The notes below the pieces were generated by a model, which saw nothing but the letters and a program-made list of their open reading frames with translations, had not been told where the DNA came from and made no database searches. Below, one piece after another: positions 12,639 through 15,242 of a stretch of 15,242 bases of DNA (position 1 is its first letter; every line of letters starts with the position of its first letter). A program made the position numbers and the translations under genes. Source of the DNA: an uncultured Bacilli bacterium (GTDB lineage: Bacteria > Bacillota_I > Bacilli_A > RF39 > UBA660); assembly GCA_947629395.1 (NCBI GenBank), contig CANRDQ010000031.1, positions 1-15,242 of the forward strand. Direction: 5' to 3'.

Positions 12639-14576
12639 ATGAAAGAATTTGGTTTTGTAAGAGTTGCTAGTGTAGTGAATAAACTATATTTGGCAAATCC
12701 CCAAGAAAATGCTAAAGAGTTAATAAAATTAATTAAAGAATGTGCTAAGGAAAATTGTGGTATTATCCTTACTCCAGAATTAGCGCTTACGGGTTATACT
12801 TGTGGTGATTTGTTCTTACAAGATAAATTACTTTCAGCGGCTCTTAAGGCTTTACAAATGATTATAGAGGAGACTAAAGAGATAAATATTATTTCTATCA
12901 TTGGTCTTCCTCTTATGCATGATAATATGTTGTTTAACTGTGCTGTAGTTATTAACAAAGGAAATATTTTAGGAATAGTTCCTAAAACTTATTTACCTAA
13001 TTATCAAGAGTTTTATGAAAAGAGATGGTTTTCATCTAGTAAAGATTTATTAACTAAAGAGATAAATATTTTAGGACAGAGAGTACCTATTGATACTAAT
13101 ATAATTTTTAAAGATAAAGAAAACGAAAATATCTCTTTTGCTATAGAAATATGTGAAGATTTATGGACTCCTAATCCTCCTAGTACTAAACATACTTTAA
13201 ATGGAGCGAGTATTATTTTTAATTTATCTAGTAGTAATGAAATAATAGGTAAATATGAATATCGCAAAAATTTAGTGAAGATGCAGTCAGCTAAAACTAT
13301 TTCAGCTTATGTTTATGCTTCAAGTGGAACCTGGGAATCTACTTCCGATATTTTATTTAGTGGTATGAGTTTAATTTATGAAAATGGTAGTTTATTAGAA
13401 GAAAATAAGCGTTTTGATTTAGATAGTAATATTATTATGGGAGATATTGATACTAATATTATTGTAAGTGATAGACGTAAAAATAAGAGTTTTATAGATA
13501 ATATAGAAAGGGAAGATTATCAAAGAGTTTATTTTAAATTAGATGATAATTTAAGAAAGTTAAAAAGAGTTTATAAAAAATATCCATTTGTACCTAATAC
13601 TAAAAGTAAAAGGGAAAAAAGGTGTGAAGAAATTATTAATATTCAAAGTCATGCTTTATTAAGGAGAATAATACATACTGGTTCTAAAAAGTGTGTGATT
13701 GGTATAAGTGGGGGATTGGATTCAACTTTAGCTTTTCTAGTAACATATAAGGCTTTTATGACTTTGGGTCGTGATCCAAAAGATATAATAGGTATAACTT
13801 TACCTGGTTTTGGGACAACAGGAAGAACTTATAATAATGCTTGTTTACTTGTTAAAGAGTTTGGAGCCACATTAAAAGAAATTAGTATTAAAGAAGCTTG
13901 TCTTTTACATATGAAAGATATTTCTTTAGATAAAGATGATAGAAGTGTGGCTTATGAAAATACTCAAGCTAGAGAAAGAACACAAATACTTATGGATATA
14001 GCCAATAAGGAAGATGGTCTAGTTGTAGGTACTGGTGATATGTCAGAATTAGCTTTAGGTTGGTGTACATATAATGGCGATCATATGAGTATGTATGCAG
14101 TTAATAGTGGTATTCCTAAAACTTTAGTAAGATATTTGGTAGAATATTTTAAAGATGAAAATAAAGATAAGAAAAAAGAAGTGTTGGAAGATATTTTAAA
14201 TACACCAATATCTCCTGAACTTTTACCACCAGATAAAAATGGAAAAATAATTCAAAAAACAGAATCACAAATTGGACCATATATTCTTCATGATTTCTTC
14301 TTATACCATTTTTTAAGATATAATCTTAGTCCTAAAAAAATATATACTATTGCGGTAAAGACTTTTAATAATCTATATTCTAAAGAAGAAATATTAAAAT
14401 GGTTAGAAGTTTTCTTTAAAAGATTTTTTACACAACAATTTAAACGTAATTGTATACCTGATGGTGTAAAAGTAGGTACTATTGCTTTATCTCCAAGAGG
14501 GGATTTAAGATTTCCAAGTGATGCTTATTATCAAGAATTTATTTCAGAGTTGGAAGAGTTGAAAATTAAAAAATGA
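12639..14576 (+). CDS. nadE: Glutamine-dependent NAD+ synthetase
   Basis: Amidates nicotinate adenine dinucleotide to NAD using glutamine and ATP, the last step of the pathway. The 645-residue length is the two-domain form. The N-terminal nitrilase-type glutaminase has the Glu47 (TPELALTGY), Lys116 (VPKTYLP) and Cys172 (IEICEDLW) triad that releases ammonia. The C-terminal synthetase has the PP-loop SGGLDS (357-362), LPGFGTTGRTYNNA, the GTGDMSELALGWCTYNGDHMSMY region that binds the substrate, and SPELLPPD. AGGTGA lies 4 nt before the ATG (12629-12634). The 3' end overlaps nadD by ATGA. All key residues appear intact. Confidence 0.95.
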   Translation: MKEFGFVRVASVVNKLYLANPQENAKELIKLIKECAKENCGIILTPELALTGYTCGDLFLQDKLLSAALKALQMIIEETKEINIISIIGLPLMHDNMLFNCAVVINKGNILGIVPKTYLPNYQEFYEKRWFSSSKDLLTKEINILGQRVPIDTNIIFKDKENENISFAIEICEDLWTPNPPSTKHTLNGASIIFNLSSSNEIIGKYEYRKNLVKMQSAKTISAYVYASSGTWESTSDILFSGMSLIYENGSLLEENKRFDLDSNIIMGDIDTNIIVSDRRKNKSFIDNIEREDYQRVYFKLDDNLRKLKRVYKKYPFVPNTKSKREKRCEEIINIQSHALLRRIIHTGSKKCVIGISGGLDSTLAFLVTYKAFMTLGRDPKDIIGITLPGFGTTGRTYNNACLLVKEFGATLKEISIKEACLLHMKDISLDKDDRSVAYENTQARERTQILMDIANKEDGLVVGTGDMSELALGWCTYNGDHMSMYAVNSGIPKTLVRYLVEYFKDENKDKKKEVLEDILNTPISPELLPPDKNGKIIQKTESQIGPYILHDFFLYHFLRYNLSPKKIYTIAVKTFNNLYSKEEILKWLEVFFKRFFTQQFKRNCIPDGVKVGTIALSPRGDLRFPSDAYYQEFISELEELKIKK

Positions 14577-15142
14577 AAATAGGTATTTATGTAGGGAGTT
14601 TTAATCCTCCTCATAAAGGTCATATTAAGATAATACATCACTTGATTACTAAAAAATATTTAGATAAGATAATAGTCATACCTACAGGTAATTATTGGGA
14701 TAAACAAAATTTAATTAATATAACTGACCGAATTAATATGTTAAAACTATATGAAAGTGAAAATATAAAAATAGATGAAGAACATAATAATTTACAATAT
14801 ACTTATCAGGTTTTAAGAGAATTTTCAAAAGTCTATAAAAAAGAAGATCTTTATTTAATAATAGGTGCGGATAACATAATAGATTTTGATAAGTGGAAAT
14901 GTTTTAAAGAATTATTGACTTATAATTTTATTATTGTTAATAGAAATAATATAGATATTAGTTATTATCTAAAATGTTTAGGAAAGACAGATAAATATAA
15001 AATTGTAAATGATTTAGAACTATTAAATATGTCATCTACAGATATCAGAAATAAATTAAAAGAGGGTAGTTATGTAGAAGATATTCTTGACGAAAAGATT
15101 TTATATTATTTAAAGAAACATAAACTTGATAGTAATTTTTAA
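14573..15142 (+). CDS. nadD: Nicotinate-nucleotide adenylyltransferase
   Basis: Adenylates nicotinate mononucleotide to NaAD, linking PncB to NadE. The 189-residue protein has the nucleotidyltransferase signature GSFNPPHKGH (residues 8-17) with the (T/H)xGH histidines, VIPTGNYWDK, LIIGADNIIDFDKW and the C-terminal MSSTDIRNKL that binds ATP phosphates, all as in NadD. The ATG overlaps the nadE stop by 4 nt, so translation is coupled. It is the last gene of the operon; a hairpin at the right edge of the window probably ends the transcript. Confidence 0.92.
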   Translation: MKIGIYVGSFNPPHKGHIKIIHHLITKKYLDKIIVIPTGNYWDKQNLINITDRINMLKLYESENIKIDEEHNNLQYTYQVLREFSKVYKKEDLYLIIGADNIIDFDKWKCFKELLTYNFIIVNRNNIDISYYLKCLGKTDKYKIVNDLELLNMSSTDIRNKLKEGSYVEDILDEKILYYLKKHKLDSNF

Positions 15143-15145
15143 AAT

Positions 15146-15194
15146 ACTTTAATTGGTTATTAAAGTGGTAAAGTGAAAAGTTAAATTCCACTTT
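15146..15194 (+). other. Two mutually exclusive stems after nadD
   Basis: ACTTTAA (15146-15152) is complementary to TTAAAGT (15160-15166) with a 7-nt loop. AAAGTGG (15162-15168) is complementary to CCACTTT (15188-15194) across 19 nt. The stems share 15162-15166, so only one can form. Neither is followed by a T tract. In such A/T-rich DNA this may be chance. Confidence 0.3.
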
Positions 15195-15221
15195 CAAAAG
15201 AGAAAATAAAAATGTAAGAGA

Positions 15222-15242
15222 AAAGTCTATTTTATAGGCTTT
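15222..15242 (+). terminator. Probable terminator hairpin of the NAD operon, cut by the window edge
   Basis: AAAGTCTAT (15222-15230) pairs with ATAGGCTTT (15234-15242) around TTT, 9 bp with one G-U pair. The last bases are already the start of a T run, so an intrinsic terminator is likely, but the tail is outside the window. Confidence 0.5.

Noticed and set aside
13013..13267. 84-residue leftward open frame
   Set aside because: It lies inside nadE opposite the glutaminase catalytic region; the sense strand is clearly the coding one.
1..15242. Mobile element, prophage, CRISPR array, tRNA or rRNA
   Set aside because: No transposase or integrase frame, no regularly spaced direct repeats, and no cloverleaf or rRNA-like segment was seen; every long frame belongs to a recognised chromosomal family.

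Overview
The window is AT-rich, low-GC Bacillota-type DNA from a compact genome: short intergenic gaps, ATGA overlaps, AGGAG-type ribosome binding sites and intrinsic hairpin terminators. TAG, TAA and TGA all end genes in places that only make sense if they are stops (TAG ends trkA 3 nt before trkH; TGA overlaps the ATG of the kinase and nadD), and Trp is TGG, so this is genetic code 11 and not the mycoplasma code. The species cannot be named from the sequence; an uncultured gut-type lineage of Bacilli/Clostridia is a guess.

Layout. (1) 1-251: the first codons of a leftward gene leaving the window, then divergent promoters and a roughly 95-nt leader. (2) 252-3051: trkA-trkH, a K+ uptake pair, with a terminator. 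(3) 3053-8330: a Bce-type antimicrobial-peptide sensing and detoxification module: OmpR-family response regulator, intramembrane-sensing histidine kinase, BceA-like ATPase, BceB-like permease and a VanZ-family membrane protein. The regulator reading frame is interrupted by an in-frame TAG at codon 27. Two perfect TTACA-N4-TGTAA inverted repeats, the form known for BceR-type operators, sit just upstream of the regulator gene and just upstream of the ATPase gene. A strong hairpin separates the module from a convergent gene. (4) 8328-9790: divergent HD-domain phosphohydrolase (-) and IspD/TarI-family cytidylyltransferase (+). (5) 9811-15242: a five-gene pyridine-nucleotide operon, pncA-pncB-NUDIX-nadE-nadD, driven by a perfect consensus promoter (TTGACA-17-TATAAT) whose -10 box lies in the centre of a perfect 11-bp inverted repeat. 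It ends with a hairpin at the window edge.

The NAD operon encodes every step from nicotinamide to NAD: deamidation to nicotinate (PncA), NaMN formation (PncB), adenylation to NaAD (NadD) and glutamine-dependent amidation to NAD (NadE). The NUDIX enzyme is placed to clear or recycle ADP-ribose or dinucleotides. Gene order does not follow pathway order, but tight spacing and overlaps make one transcript likely. The Bce module reads as a self-contained resistance circuit in which a peptide-bound permease would signal the kinase and the regulator would activate both operators; the premature stop makes the present allele look broken, or else the base is wrong.

The most useful leads are the interrupted regulator with both operators intact, and the unusual operator and leader architecture of the NAD operon. 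All other genes belong to well-known families. No mobile element, CRISPR array, tRNA or rRNA was seen, and no gene-free stretch exceeds 300 bases.
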